64,000 bases of DNA from Pseudorhodoferax sp. Leaf274 (GCF_001422445.1 NZ_LMNA01000030.1:454781-518780), one strand, 5' to 3'. Positions 1-9,672 are shown, numbered from the stretch's first letter. Notes: generated from the letters alone by a model not told the origin. A program made the numbers and translations.

Positions 1-191
1 GCGCTGCAGGAAGACCGATCCATCATGCTTGGCATGCGCTCGAACGCGAAGCTGAAGAGGCCCGTCACCATGATGCTGTCCGAGCACGTCGTGGATGACT
101 TCAAGGGCATGGCCGACGAGGCAGGGTTCCCCACCAGAGCCTGATCAATCTCTGTCTGCGCGATTGCCTGGCGCAGAACCGCGCATCCAGA
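1..191 (+). pseudogene. BrnA/CopG-type antitoxin remnant with a 1-nt frameshift
   Basis: An open frame running in from the left edge encodes a basic segment (KLKRPVTMMLSEHVVDDFKG, then MADEAGFP) and stops with TGA at 142-144. From 135, one frame over, the next residues are QSLINLCLRDCLAQNR. Together they match the ribbon-helix-helix C-terminus of the BrnA/CopG antitoxins that read PYQ(S/T)LINLYLRDC. The join needs one missing base near 132-133, where CCC-TAC-CAG has become CCC-ACC-AG, so the Tyr codon is lost. No toxin gene follows; the sequence runs into the 3' end of the convergent GST gene. The frameshift and motif are seen directly; the family call is by eye. The upstream part lies outside the window, so an intact partner toxin on the left cannot be excluded. 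Confidence 0.6.
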
Positions 192-266
192 TCAGGTGGC
201 CGAGCGCGGCTGGCAGGCGCGCCTGGAGGCCGAGCTGGCATCTGGCCGTGTTGGGCATCGAGAGCC

Positions 267-884
267 TCAACCTTCGACGGCCACCGTGGCCTGGAACGAC
301 GGCCGGGCGCCGAGCTGCGCGAACCACGGCGCCAGCCGCGGCGCCTGCTGGCGCCAGCCGAAGCCGTCGAAGCGGTAGTCCAGGTAGCCCAGCGCGCAGC
401 CGACCGTCAGCGTGCCGATGGAGAACGGGGCCGCCTGCAGCGCGCCGGCCTCGGCGTCCAGCTGCGCCAGGCAAGCGCGGGCCTTCAGCTCGAACGCATC
501 GGTCAGCGCCTGCAGCGGTTGCGCGCGCTCGCGCTCGTTGCGCCACAGGATGGCCAGGTCCAGCAGGCCATCGCCGAACGCATGCCAGCGCAGCGCCTGC
601 CAGCGTGCCGCGCCTTCCCGCGGGAACAGCGGCCCGTCGGCCAGCGCGTCCAGGTACTCGCAGATCACGGCCGAGTCGAACAGCCGCGTGCCGTCGGCAC
701 AGACCAGCGTGGGGATCTTGGACAGCGGGTTGTCCTGCATCAGCGCCGCATTGGGCTTGAGCATGGCCGCCACCGAGCGCACCAGCTCCAGCTGAGGCAC
801 CAGGCCCAGCTCGTGCGCGCAGACCATCACCTTGCGCACATAGGGCGACTTGGGCGACCAGTGCAGTTGCATCCGTCCGGCCAT
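267..884 (-). CDS. Glutathione S-transferase family protein
   Basis: A 205-residue protein of usual GST length. The N-terminal thioredoxin-like half begins MQLHWSPKSPYVRKVMVCAHELGL; SPYVRKV is the position of the catalytic Ser/Cys loop, NPLSKIPTLV carries the cis-Pro, and DSAVICEYLD is the glutathione-binding segment. The C-terminal half is the all-helical domain. The start MAGRMQ overlaps the stop of the CoA-transferase by one base (TGATG), so the two are translationally coupled; MQLHW at 872 is an alternative start. GSTs beside CoA-transferases often belong to catabolic gene sets, but the substrate cannot be read from sequence. Confidence 0.85.
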   Translation of the reverse strand: MAGRMQLHWSPKSPYVRKVMVCAHELGLVPQLELVRSVAAMLKPNAALMQDNPLSKIPTLVCADGTRLFDSAVICEYLDALADGPLFPREGAARWQALRWHAFGDGLLDLAILWRNERERAQPLQALTDAFELKARACLAQLDAEAGALQAAPFSIGTLTVGCALGYLDYRFDGFGWRQQAPRLAPWFAQLGARPSFQATVAVEG

Positions 885-2113
885 CAGATCGCTCCCGCCG
901 TGCGCAGGCCGGCGATGCGTTCGGCGCTGTAGCCCAGTTCGGCCAGGATGGCCTCGCTGTGCTGGCCCAGCAGCGGCGGCGCGGCCTGCGTCTGCAGGGG
1001 CGCCTGCGCAAAGCGCATCGGGCTGGCCACCTGGGGAACGTCCACGCCGCAGGGGTGGGGCACGTGGCGCAGCATGCCGCGGGCCTGCACCTGCGGTTCC
1101 TCGAACACCTCGGCCACGTTGTTGATGGCACCGCAGGGCACGCCGGCCTTGTCGAGCGCGGCGATCAGCTGCTCGCGCGTCCACCCGGCGAACTGCGCGC
1201 GCAGCAGGGCCGAGAGTTCGCCGATGTTGCGCACGCGCTGGGCGTTGGTGGCAAAGCGCTCGTCCTTGCTCCAGGCGGCGCGGCCCAGCACCTCGCACAG
1301 CTTGGCGAACTGGCCGTCGTTGCCCACCACCAGGATCACGTCGCCGTCGCAGCAGGCGTACACGTCCTGCGGCTGGATGTTGGGGTGGGCGTTGCCGTTG
1401 CGCCGGGGCAGCTTGCCGGACACCAGGTAGTTCATGGCCTGGTTGGCCAGCGTGGCCACCTGCACGTCGAGCATGGCGATGTCGATGCTGTCGCCCACGC
1501 CGGTCTGGTCGCGGCGCGCCAGCGCGGCCAGCACGGCAACGGCGGTGTACATGCCGGTCATGAGGTCGACGATGGGGATGCCCACCTTCTGCGGGCCGCC
1601 GCCGGGCCGGTCGTCGCGCTCGCCGGTCACGCTCATGAGGCCGCCCATGGCCTGGATCAGGAAGTCGTAGGCCGGCTGGTCGCGCCGCGGGCCGGTCTGG
1701 CCGAAACCGGTGACCGAGCAGTAGATGAGGCGCGGGTTGATCCTGCGCAGCGAGGCTTCGTCCAGGCCGTAGCGCGCCAGCGTGCCGGCCTTGTAGTTCT
1801 CCAGCACGATGTCGGCCTGCAGCGCCAGGTCCTTCACGATCTGCTGGCCCTCGGGCGTGTCCAGGCTGACGGTGATCGAGCGCTTGCCGCGGTTCACGGC
1901 CAGGTAGTAGCCGGCCTCCCTGGTGTCGCGGCCTTCGGCATCCTTCAGGAACGGGGGGCCCCAGGTGCGCGTGTCGTCGCCAGCGCCGGGGCGCTCGACC
2001 TTGATGACCTGCGCGCCCAGGTCGGCCAGGATCTGGCTGGCCCAGGGGGCGGCGAGGATGCGGCTGAGGTCGAGCACCTTGACGTGCGAGAGCGGGCCTT
2101 GGGCGGTGGTCAT
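884..2113 (-). CDS. CaiB/BaiF family (class III) CoA-transferase
   Basis: A 409-residue class III CoA-transferase, the usual length. It begins GPLSHVKVLDLSRILAAPWA, continues with NRGKRSITVSLDTPEGQ and VLENYKAGTLARYGLD, and has the CSVTGFGQTGPR and AYDFLIQAMGGLMSVTG segments; the Asp in AYDF aligns with the catalytic aspartate that forms an acyl-anhydride intermediate in formyl-CoA transferase. It should move CoA between carboxylic acids in the cytoplasm, activating a substrate for the acyl-CoA dehydrogenase and hydratase encoded nearby. A GGAGACC sequence precedes the ATG. A perfect ATGCGCC-GT-GGCGCAT dyad lies about 80 bp upstream. The gene is divergent from a Bug receptor gene and coupled to the GST. 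The acid used is unknown. Confidence 0.92.
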   Translation of the reverse strand: MTTAQGPLSHVKVLDLSRILAAPWASQILADLGAQVIKVERPGAGDDTRTWGPPFLKDAEGRDTREAGYYLAVNRGKRSITVSLDTPEGQQIVKDLALQADIVLENYKAGTLARYGLDEASLRRINPRLIYCSVTGFGQTGPRRDQPAYDFLIQAMGGLMSVTGERDDRPGGGPQKVGIPIVDLMTGMYTAVAVLAALARRDQTGVGDSIDIAMLDVQVATLANQAMNYLVSGKLPRRNGNAHPNIQPQDVYACCDGDVILVVGNDGQFAKLCEVLGRAAWSKDERFATNAQRVRNIGELSALLRAQFAGWTREQLIAALDKAGVPCGAINNVAEVFEEPQVQARGMLRHVPHPCGVDVPQVASPMRFAQAPLQTQAAPPLLGQHSEAILAELGYSAERIAGLRTAGAI

Positions 2114-2189
2114 GGCAATGGTCTCCTTGGGGATGGACCGATTCTGGAAGCTGCCCCCGCCCGGGGCTACCCGCCAGCCGGCAAGGCTG

Positions 2190-2208
2190 TGATGCGCCGT
2201 GGCGCATA
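2190..2208. promoter_or_regulatory. Perfect inverted repeat, candidate operator between CoA-transferase and Bug genes
   Basis: ATGCGCC (2192-2198) and GGCGCAT (2201-2207) form a perfect 7-bp dyad with a 2-bp centre in the divergent intergenic region. Read on the minus strand it is TATGCGCCACGGCGCATC. A near-identical site (TATGCGGATCGGCGCATC, three differences in 18) lies upstream of the enoyl-CoA hydratase at 6733-6750. A shared regulator is inferred; no regulator gene is adjacent. Confidence 0.45.
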
Positions 2209-2320
2209 GCTGGCCCCTGGTGCGGCGGGGCCTGCATAGCAGGTATGCGCGCGGCCCCGGTGGCAGGCGGCGGGCCGCTTCCTACAGTGCCAGCACGTTC
2301 AATCCCGTGGAGACATCGAC

Positions 2321-3289
2321 ATGCACCGACTCTTGAAATCCGCCGCCGCCCTCGCGCTGGGCATGGCGGCGTTCTCGGCCCTGGCCCAGGCCTGGCCCGC
2401 CAAGCCCATCCGCCTGGTCGTGCCGTTCCCGGCCGGCGGCCCGGTCGACCAGACGGCGCGCGCGCTGGGCGCCAAGGTCGGCACCGCGCTGGGCCAGAAC
2501 GTGCTGATCGACAACAAGGGCGGCGCCGGCGGCCTGCTGGGCGCCGACGCGGTGGCCAAGGCGCCGGCCGACGGCTACACGCTGCTGTTCTCGTCCGCCG
2601 GCGCGCTGGCCATCGTGCCGCACATCGTGGCCAGCATGCCCTACGACCCGCAGAAGGATCTGATGGCCGTGACCCAGGCGCTCAAGGTGCCGGCGGTGCT
2701 GGTGGTCTCCAGTGCGTCGCCCTACAAGACCTTCGCCGAGCTGAAGGCCGCCGCCACCGGCCCCGCCAGCAAGATCAACTACGCCTCGGCCGGCAGCGGC
2801 ACCACGCCGCACCTGCAGGCCGAGCTGCTGCGGCGCGAGGCCGGGCTGACCATCAACCACATCCCCTACCGCGGCGCGGCCCCGGCCATCACCGACATCC
2901 TGGGCGGCCAGGTCGACATGATGATGGTCGACATCCCGGTGGCGCTGCCCTTCATCCAGTCCGGCAAGCTGCGCGCGCTGGCCGTCACGAACAACAGGCG
3001 CATCCCGGTCCTGAAGGACGTGCCCACCGTGGCCGAGCTGGGCCTGCCCAAGGCCGAGGCCTACAACTGGTACGGCATGCTGGCGCCTGCGCGCACTCCC
3101 GCCGACATCGTGGCCCGGCTCTACACCAGCGTGGGCGCGGCGCTGCACTCGCCGGAGCTGCAAAAGCAGTTCGACCAGCAGGGCGTGGAGGTGGTGGGCA
3201 GCAAGCCCGAGGAGTTCGGGCCGTTCATCGCGGCCGAGTCGGCGCGCTGGGGGGCGCTGGCCAAGGCGGTGGGGGCCAAGCTGGATTGA
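2321..3289 (+). CDS. Bug-family tripartite tricarboxylate transporter substrate-binding protein
   Basis: A 322-residue periplasmic receptor of the Bug/TctC family. A Sec signal peptide (residues 1 to about 23, ending ALAQA) is followed by the hallmark WPAKPIRLVVPFPAGGPVDQ, IDNKGGAGGLLG, APADGYTLLF, YASAGSGTTPHLQ and HIPYRGAAPAITDILGGQVD segments that line the carboxylate site of this family. No TctA/TctB membrane genes lie anywhere in the window, so the receptor either feeds a transporter encoded elsewhere or acts as a sensor. It is divergent from the CoA-transferase, which suggests a shared substrate, for example a short carboxylic acid. GGAGACATCGAC precedes the ATG. Confidence 0.92.
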   Translation: MHRLLKSAAALALGMAAFSALAQAWPAKPIRLVVPFPAGGPVDQTARALGAKVGTALGQNVLIDNKGGAGGLLGADAVAKAPADGYTLLFSSAGALAIVPHIVASMPYDPQKDLMAVTQALKVPAVLVVSSASPYKTFAELKAAATGPASKINYASAGSGTTPHLQAELLRREAGLTINHIPYRGAAPAITDILGGQVDMMMVDIPVALPFIQSGKLRALAVTNNRRIPVLKDVPTVAELGLPKAEAYNWYGMLAPARTPADIVARLYTSVGAALHSPELQKQFDQQGVEVVGSKPEEFGPFIAAESARWGALAKAVGAKLD

Positions 3290-3358
3290 GCTTGCGTACC
3301 GGCGCCAGTGGTTGTTGATCATTTGCACTAAGATGTTCGCTCAAACGAGAGGAAAGCA

Positions 3359-3904
3359 ATGACCGCAAAGATGCAGCCCCGCGCCACCCGCAAGCACAGC
3401 GTTCCCCGCGCCAAGCCGTCTGGCAAGACACGTCTGCCGCCACACGCTGCTGCAGTGCCACGCCAGGATACGGACATCTATTCGTTCATCGACGTGTTCC
3501 GCGCGGAGCCATTGGCACGCGTGCGCATGATCAAGGCCGGCCTGCCCGCCGACTACCTCGACCAGCTCGCGCGCCGCATGAAGATGCCCAAGGAGCGTTT
3601 GCTGCCGACGCTGGGCATCGCGCCCGCTACGGTCAGCCGCAAGGTGCGGCAGGCATTGCCGCTGTCCAGCGACGACAGCGAACGCGCCCTGGGCATGGCC
3701 CGTCTGGTCGGTCAGGTGCAGGCGATGGTGGAAGAGTCTGGCGATCCGGAAGGGTTCGACGCCGCGCAGTGGCTCGCCCAATGGATGGAAGAGCCACTGC
3801 CTTCGCTGGGCGGTGCGCGTCCCTCGGAGCTGATGGACACTTCCGAAGGGCAGGCAATGGTGTCGAATGCGCTGGCCCGCATGCAAAGCGGGGCCTACGC
3901 TTGA
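3359..3904 (+). CDS. parS: Xre/MbcA/ParS-type (DUF2384) antitoxin
   Basis: A 181-residue protein with a basic, disordered N-terminus (residues 1-35). A helical DNA-binding region follows (RVRMIKAGLPADYLDQLARRMKMPKERLLPTLGIAPATVSRKVR), then the C-terminal DUF2384 domain (LGMARLVGQVQAMVEESG, FDAAQWLAQWMEEPLPSLGGARPSELM, SEGQAMVSNALARMQSGAYA). The PLPSLGGxxPxELM...G core is diagnostic. Such antitoxins bind and inhibit RES-domain toxins and autorepress their operon. The toxin gene begins within 10 bases of the stop. Base composition is a little lower in GC than the neighbours, which fits horizontal mobility. The promoter probably lies in 3290-3358, where TTTGCACTAAGAT is a plausible -10 region. 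Confidence 0.88.
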   Translation: MTAKMQPRATRKHSVPRAKPSGKTRLPPHAAAVPRQDTDIYSFIDVFRAEPLARVRMIKAGLPADYLDQLARRMKMPKERLLPTLGIAPATVSRKVRQALPLSSDDSERALGMARLVGQVQAMVEESGDPEGFDAAQWLAQWMEEPLPSLGGARPSELMDTSEGQAMVSNALARMQSGAYA

Positions 3905-3912
3905 CACCAGCC

Positions 3913-4398
3913 ATGACGCTTTGGCGCATCGCCGTCGATGCGCCCGAGTACCTGGCTGACGACTTGAGCGGCAAGGGCGCCGAGATCACCGGAGGCCGTT
4001 GGAATCGCAAGGGCCGGCCGGTCCTCTACACGTCCACCAGCATCGCGCTCGCCTGCCTGGAGACAGTCGTGCACCTGCAGCAGCGCGGGCTGCCGCTCAA
4101 CCGCTACCTGGTCCGGATCGACATTCCGACCCAGGCGTGGAGCGCACGTGACACCTTCGGCGTCGACGCCCTCCCGGTCGGTTGGGACGCACTGCCGGAG
4201 GGAAAGGTCTCGCTCGACCTGGGGGACGACTGGCTCCTCGGCGCCGGCTCGCCACTGCTCGTGGTGCCGTCGGTGGTCGTGCCCGAGGAATACAACGTGT
4301 TGATCAACCCTGCGCATGCGCTTGCGCAAGGGATCACGGCGCGCAAGGTGCGTAGGTGGCTCTACGACCCGCGGCTGCGGGGGCACAAGCCGGTTTGA
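3913..4398 (+). CDS. RES-domain toxin, NAD+-degrading
   Basis: A 161-residue RES toxin. R29 (in GGRWNRKG), Y39 (VLYTS) and E50 (ALACLE) occupy the spacing of the NAD-binding residues R31/Y41/E52 of characterised RES toxins. VPEEYNVLINPAHALA is the C-terminal core and DPRLRG ends the domain. Family members deplete cellular NAD+ and halt growth when freed from the antitoxin. The ATG at 3913 lies 8 bases after the antitoxin stop; an in-frame TTG at 3901 would overlap that stop. Both are tandem with the ParS-type gene. All key residues are intact, so the toxin is predicted to be active. It converges on the acyl-CoA dehydrogenase gene. Confidence 0.9.
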   Translation: MTLWRIAVDAPEYLADDLSGKGAEITGGRWNRKGRPVLYTSTSIALACLETVVHLQQRGLPLNRYLVRIDIPTQAWSARDTFGVDALPVGWDALPEGKVSLDLGDDWLLGAGSPLLVVPSVVVPEEYNVLINPAHALAQGITARKVRRWLYDPRLRGHKPV

Positions 4399-4428
4399 AC
4401 CGGTGGGCACCGGCGCATCCCCACCATC

Positions 4429-5646
4429 TCAACGCCGCTTGGCCAGCTCCAGCTTGGCGATCGCATTGCGGTGCACCTCGTCCGGCCCGTCCACGATGCG
4501 CACCGTGCGCTGGTGGGCATAGGCCTCGGCGAGCCAGAAGTCCTGGCTCACGCCGGCCGCGCCGTGCGCCTGGATCGCCCAGTCCACCACCTTGCACGAC
4601 ATGTTGGGCGCCACCACCTTGATCATCGCGATCTCGGCACGCGCCTCCTTGTTGCCCACGGTGTCCATCTTCCAGGCGGCGTTCAGCGTCAGCAGCCGGG
4701 CCTGGTCGATCAGGCAGCGCGATTCGGCGATGCGCTCGTGCCAGACCGACTGCGCGGCCAGCGGCTTGCCGAAAGCGATGCGGGCCTGCAGCCGGTCGAC
4801 CATCATCTCCAGCGCGCGCTCGGCCGCGCCGATGGAGCGCATGCAGTGGTGGATGCGCCCGGGGCCGAGGCGGCCCTGCGCGATCTCGAAGCCGCGGCCT
4901 TCGCCCAGCAGCATGTTGGCCACCGGCACGCGCACGTTCTCCAGCAGCACCTCCATGTGGCCATGGGGGGCGTCGTCGTAGCCGAACACCGAGAGGTGGC
5001 GCACCACGGTCACGCCCGGCGTGTCGCGCGGCACCAGCACCATCGATTGCTGGGCGTGGCGCGGTGCGTCGGGGTCGGTCTTGCCCATCACGATGTAGAT
5101 CTTGCAGTCCGGGCTGCCCGCGCCGGACGAGAACCACTTGCGGCCATTGATCACGTAGTCGCCGCCATCGCGCACGATGGAGCACTGGATGTTGGTCGCA
5201 TCCGACGAGGCCACGGCCGGCTCGGTCATCAGGAAGCCCGAGCGGATCTTGCCGGCCAGCAGCGGCTCGAGCCATTCGTCCTTCTGCGCCTCGGTGCCGT
5301 AGCGCTCGATGGTCTCCATGTTGCCGGTGTCCGGCGCCGAGCAGTTGAAGACCTGGCCCGACCAGGAGACGCGGCCCATCAGCTCGCACAGCGGTGCGTA
5401 GTCCAGGTTGGAGATGCCGGGCACGCCGCGGTGCTCGTGCGGCAGGAACATGTTCCACAGCCCGGCCTCGCGCGCGAGGGGCTTGAGCTCCTCGATCAGC
5501 GGCGAGACCTGCCAGGGATTGCCGGCGCGGCGGAAGGCGGCCATCTCTTCATGGTGGCGCGCTTCGTTGGGGTAGATGTGGCGGTCGAAGAAGGCCCGCA
5601 TGCGCTGCAGCAGGTCGGCCGTCTTGGCGGATGGTTCGGCGAACAT
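4429..5646 (-). CDS. Acyl-CoA dehydrogenase
   Basis: A 405-residue flavoprotein of the acyl-CoA dehydrogenase family. It has the N-terminal helical domain with [19 protein letters not shown], the middle-domain signature [26 protein letters not shown] in the FAD/substrate region, and a C-terminal four-helix domain ending [44 protein letters not shown], typical of the longer ACAD10/11-like members. It should introduce a C2=C3 double bond into an acyl-CoA and pass electrons to ETF, which is encoded at 46.1-47.8 kb. The start MFAEPS is preceded by AAGGAGACAACG. The enoyl-CoA hydratase lies upstream on the same strand. Substrate length cannot be read. Confidence 0.92.
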   Translation of the reverse strand: MFAEPSAKTADLLQRMRAFFDRHIYPNEARHHEEMAAFRRAGNPWQVSPLIEELKPLAREAGLWNMFLPHEHRGVPGISNLDYAPLCELMGRVSWSGQVFNCSAPDTGNMETIERYGTEAQKDEWLEPLLAGKIRSGFLMTEPAVASSDATNIQCSIVRDGGDYVINGRKWFSSGAGSPDCKIYIVMGKTDPDAPRHAQQSMVLVPRDTPGVTVVRHLSVFGYDDAPHGHMEVLLENVRVPVANMLLGEGRGFEIAQGRLGPGRIHHCMRSIGAAERALEMMVDRLQARIAFGKPLAAQSVWHERIAESRCLIDQARLLTLNAAWKMDTVGNKEARAEIAMIKVVAPNMSCKVVDWAIQAHGAAGVSQDFWLAEAYAHQRTVRIVDGPDEVHRNAIAKLELAKRR

Positions 5647-5680
5647 CGTTGTCTCCTTGCGTGGACCGCACCGGGGGCGC

Positions 5681-5701
5681 GGCGTGCCACGGTAGCACGC
5701 C
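5681..5701. promoter_or_regulatory. Inverted repeat upstream of the acyl-CoA dehydrogenase
   Basis: GGCGTGC (5681-5687) and GCACGCC (5695-5701) form a perfect 7-bp dyad with a 7-bp spacer, about 35-55 bp upstream of the minus-strand start. It could be an operator or a hairpin; nothing else distinguishes the two. Confidence 0.3.
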
Positions 5702-5744
5702 GTGCCAGGCCGCACGGGTCACGCAATGGACAGTTCGCCGGCGG

Positions 5745-5828
5745 TCAATCCAGCCGGATCGGCTTGTCGGGGTAGCCGGCCGCGCTGGCCAGGCCGGCCA
5801 GGCACAGCGCCGCTTCGCCCAGAATTAG
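5745..5828 (-). pseudogene. Scar of a Bug receptor gene (signal peptide joined to the stop)
   Basis: Between the acyl-CoA dehydrogenase and enoyl-CoA hydratase genes, one minus-strand frame reads LILGEAALCLAGLASAAG, then YPDKPIRLD and TGA. This is the end of a Bug signal peptide followed by the diagnostic mature N-terminus (Y-P-x-K-P-I-R-L). Intact receptors continue VVPFPAGG; here a Bug-like C-terminal ending (LD, stop) follows at once. The simplest reading is an internal deletion that removed nearly the whole gene. No start codon is attached. The residues are seen directly; the origin is inferred. Confidence 0.5.
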
Positions 5829-5861
5829 TTGCGGCGCGCGTGGCAGTGGGTGGGGCGCATC

Positions 5862-6638
5862 TCAGCGGCCGGTGAAGACGGGCGCGCGCTTCTCGGCAAA
5901 GGCGCGCTGCGCCTCCTTGGCGTCGTCGGTCTTGCCGATCTGCGCCGTCATGTCCTGCTCGTAGCGGTAGCCGTCGCGCAGGCTCATGTCCTCGATCACG
6001 TTCAGCGTGTGCTTGCCCATGCGCGTGGAGACGGGGCTCTTGGACGCGATGCCCTGGGCGATCTCCATGGCCGTGGCCATCAGCTCCTCGGGTGCGACGC
6101 AGGCCTCGACGATGCCCAGCCGGTACAGCTCGGCGCCCGGCACGCGCATGCCGGTGAGGGCCATGCGGCGCAGGCGCGAGTGGCTGAACAAGCGCATGGC
6201 GTGGCGGCAGCCGCCCAGCAGGCCGACGTCGACCTCCGGCAGGCCCAGCGAGGCCTTGTCGGACGCCACCAGGATGTCGCTGGAGGCCGCCATGGCCACG
6301 CCCGAACCCAGCGCCGCGCCGTTGATGGCGCACACCACGGGCTTGGCGCATTCGCGGATGGCGTGGAAGCATTCGCGCGTGCGGCGCGAATGCGCGGGCA
6401 GGTCGCCCGGGCCCTGGATGACGGAAGCCCGGCCCTTCAGATCCGCCCCGGCGCAGAACACCTTGCCGGCGCCGGTCAGCACCACGGCGCGCACCTCGTC
6501 CATCTCGGAGATGCGGTCCAGCGCCAGCGTCAGCTCGTCGTTCAGCGTGCGCGTCAGCGCGTTGACGGGCGGGCTGTTCATGGTGAGCGTGGCCACGTGG
6601 CCGTCCAGCGCATAGATCAGTTGGGTCAGGTCGTCCAT
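5862..6638 (-). CDS. Enoyl-CoA hydratase/isomerase family protein
   Basis: A 258-residue crotonase-fold protein of the usual length. It has VAVVLTGAGKVFCAGADLKGR (the first oxyanion-hole segment, CAGADLKG), then KPVVCAINGAALGSGVAMAASSDILVAS (the second oxyanion region and helix), GLPEVDVGLLGGCRHAMRLF, and LTGMRVPGAELYRLGIVEACV. It should hydrate or isomerise an enoyl-CoA. The start MDDLTQLIYAL sits just after GGAGACC. A dyad (TATGCG...CGCATC) lies about 100 bp upstream. It shares a strand with the acyl-CoA dehydrogenase and probably its pathway. In place of the usual catalytic Glu at the second position it has Asp-Val-Gly, so dehydration versus isomerisation is uncertain. Confidence 0.9.
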   Translation of the reverse strand: MDDLTQLIYALDGHVATLTMNSPPVNALTRTLNDELTLALDRISEMDEVRAVVLTGAGKVFCAGADLKGRASVIQGPGDLPAHSRRTRECFHAIRECAKPVVCAINGAALGSGVAMAASSDILVASDKASLGLPEVDVGLLGGCRHAMRLFSHSRLRRMALTGMRVPGAELYRLGIVEACVAPEELMATAMEIAQGIASKSPVSTRMGKHTLNVIEDMSLRDGYRYEQDMTAQIGKTDDAKEAQRAFAEKRAPVFTGR

Positions 6639-6732
6639 GGGTCTCCAATGTGCGGCGGGCCGCGTGTCTCCGGGAAGATGCCAGTCTAGGCAGGCTGCCG
6701 CGGCGCCGCTACGCCGGCTGCCGCAGGGCTGC

Positions 6733-6750
6733 TATGCGGATCGGCGCATC
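6733..6750. promoter_or_regulatory. Candidate operator upstream of enoyl-CoA hydratase, matching the site at 2190
   Basis: TATGCGGATCGGCGCATC contains the dyad ATGCG...CGCAT and differs at only three positions from the site at 2190-2208 read on the other strand. It lies in the divergent region between the hydratase and the histidine kinase gene, so it could serve either, but the match to a site near another CoA-catabolic gene favours the hydratase. Confidence 0.4.
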
Positions 6751-6859
6751 TCTGCGCCGGCCCGGGCCGGCCGGGCGGCGCGCGATGCCTCCTGACGTGG
6801 AACGCCGCGCGTGCGATCATCCGGCCCCCGCGGCGCATGGCCGCCGCCCGTGACCTCCC

Positions 6860-8304
6860 ATGCGCTCACTCCGTGTCCAGCTCACTCTGTTCGGCCTCTT
6901 GCTGGTGGCCCTGTGCGCCACGCTCGCCGTGGTCATGGTGGTGCTCTACCGCAGCAGCGCCGGCGCGCAGGTGGACGCCGGCCGCGCGGTGGCCGAACAG
7001 TCCTGCCGCGCCATCGCCGCGCGCTACGCGCAATCCGTCCCCGGCCCCTCGGCCGCTGCCGCGGCACCGCAGCTCGACCTGCTGCAGGTGCTGCTGCAGC
7101 TGGTGCTGCGCGAGGCCCCGCACGTCGAAGGCGGGGTCTGGCAGGAGCAGGGCGGGTTGCTGGCTTATGCCTACCCCACCTACGAGGGCAGCGGCGTCAA
7201 GCGCGACGTGCCCGCGGCAGAGCAGCCGCTGATCGTCGAACTCGTGCAGCGGGCCGCCCGCACCCAGCAGCCGCAGACCGACGTGGTGCGCGGCAGCCGC
7301 GAGGCGCTGATCGTCGCCGCCTGCCCGCTGGTGGCGCCGGCCAGGGACCTGGCGGCCTGGACCATGACGCGCACGCACGCCGGCGCGCTGGCGGCGCTCG
7401 GCAGCCTCTACACGGGCCTGGCGGTGCTGCTGGCCGTGGTGCTGGTCTCCGCGCTGTGGCTGGGCCTCATCCTGCGCCGCGGCCTGCGCCACGTGGGGCG
7501 GCTGGAGGCCCAGCTGGTGCAGGCCGGCGACGACAGCGTGCCGACGCTGGCCCGCACCGGCGTGCAGGAGCTCGACCGCATCGTCGACAGCTTCAACCAC
7601 TACCGGTCCCGGTTCGAGCAGGCGCGCGCGCAGCTGCAGCTGGCCGCGCAACAGCGCAGCCGCGACCAGCGGCTGGCCGCGCTGGGGCGCATGACGGGCG
7701 GCATCGCCCACGAGATCCGCAACCCCATCGCGGCCATGCGGCTCAAGGCCGAGAACGCGCTGGCCGGCGCCCCCGCGCGCCATGGCGAGGCGCTTGCTGC
7801 CATCGTCGGCCAGATCGACCGGCTCGACGGCCTGGTGCAGAGCCTGCTGGCGCTGGTGCAACCCGTGCAGCTCGCGGCGCACTGCGTCGACCTGCCGGCC
7901 TGGCTGGCCGAACGGCTGGCCGGCGTGGAGCGCCAGGCGGCCCAGCGGGGCGTGCGGCTCGCGCTGCGGCATGCCGGGCCGGCGCAGGCGCGCCTCGACC
8001 CGGTGCACCTCGCGCGTGCGGTCGACAACCTGCTGGACAACGCCGTGCGCCACGCGCCCGCGGGCGGCGAGGTGCTGCTGTCGGCCGCGCGCACGCCGGC
8101 CGGCGCGCTGCTGATCGCGGTGGACGACGACGGCCCCGGCGTGCCCGACGCGCTGCAACCCCAGCTGTTCGAGCCCTTCGCCACCGGCCGCGCCGACGGC
8201 ACCGGCCTGGGCCTGGCGCTGGCGCGCGAGGTGGCGCTGGCCCACGGCGGCGAACTGCGCCATGTGGCGCGCGCGCCGGGTGCGCGCTTCGAACTGGAGA
8301 TGCC

Positions 8305-8320
<16 letters not shown>
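6860..8320 (+). CDS. Membrane sensor histidine kinase paired with a sigma-54 response regulator
   Basis: A 486-residue two-component kinase. Transmembrane helices lie at about residues 8-29 and 183-206, enclosing a roughly 150-residue periplasmic sensor. A HAMP-like linker follows, then the HisKA domain with H284 in GGIAHEIRNPIAAMRLKAE and an HATPase domain (N box DNLLDNAVRHAP, G1 DDDGPGVPD, G2 GTGLGLALA). HEIRNP is typical of NtrB-like kinases that pair with AAA+ regulators, and the next gene encodes one, overlapping by 16 bases. The signal is unknown; the neighbouring transporter and exported proteins suggest an envelope or ion cue. Confidence 0.92.
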
Positions 8321-9669
<1,349 letters not shown>

Positions 9670-9672
9670 ACC

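Noticed and set aside
959-2209. Long plus-strand open frame (416 codons) opposite the CoA-transferase gene
   Set aside because: It is a shadow of the minus-strand gene; its His/Val/Ala/Gly-rich composition is typical of antisense frames in very GC-rich DNA and shows no domain.
6639-6859. A third copy of the sigma-54-type activator boxes upstream of the histidine kinase
   Set aside because: I searched this gap for GTCCGC dyads and TGGCAC and found none, so autoregulation from this site is not supported.
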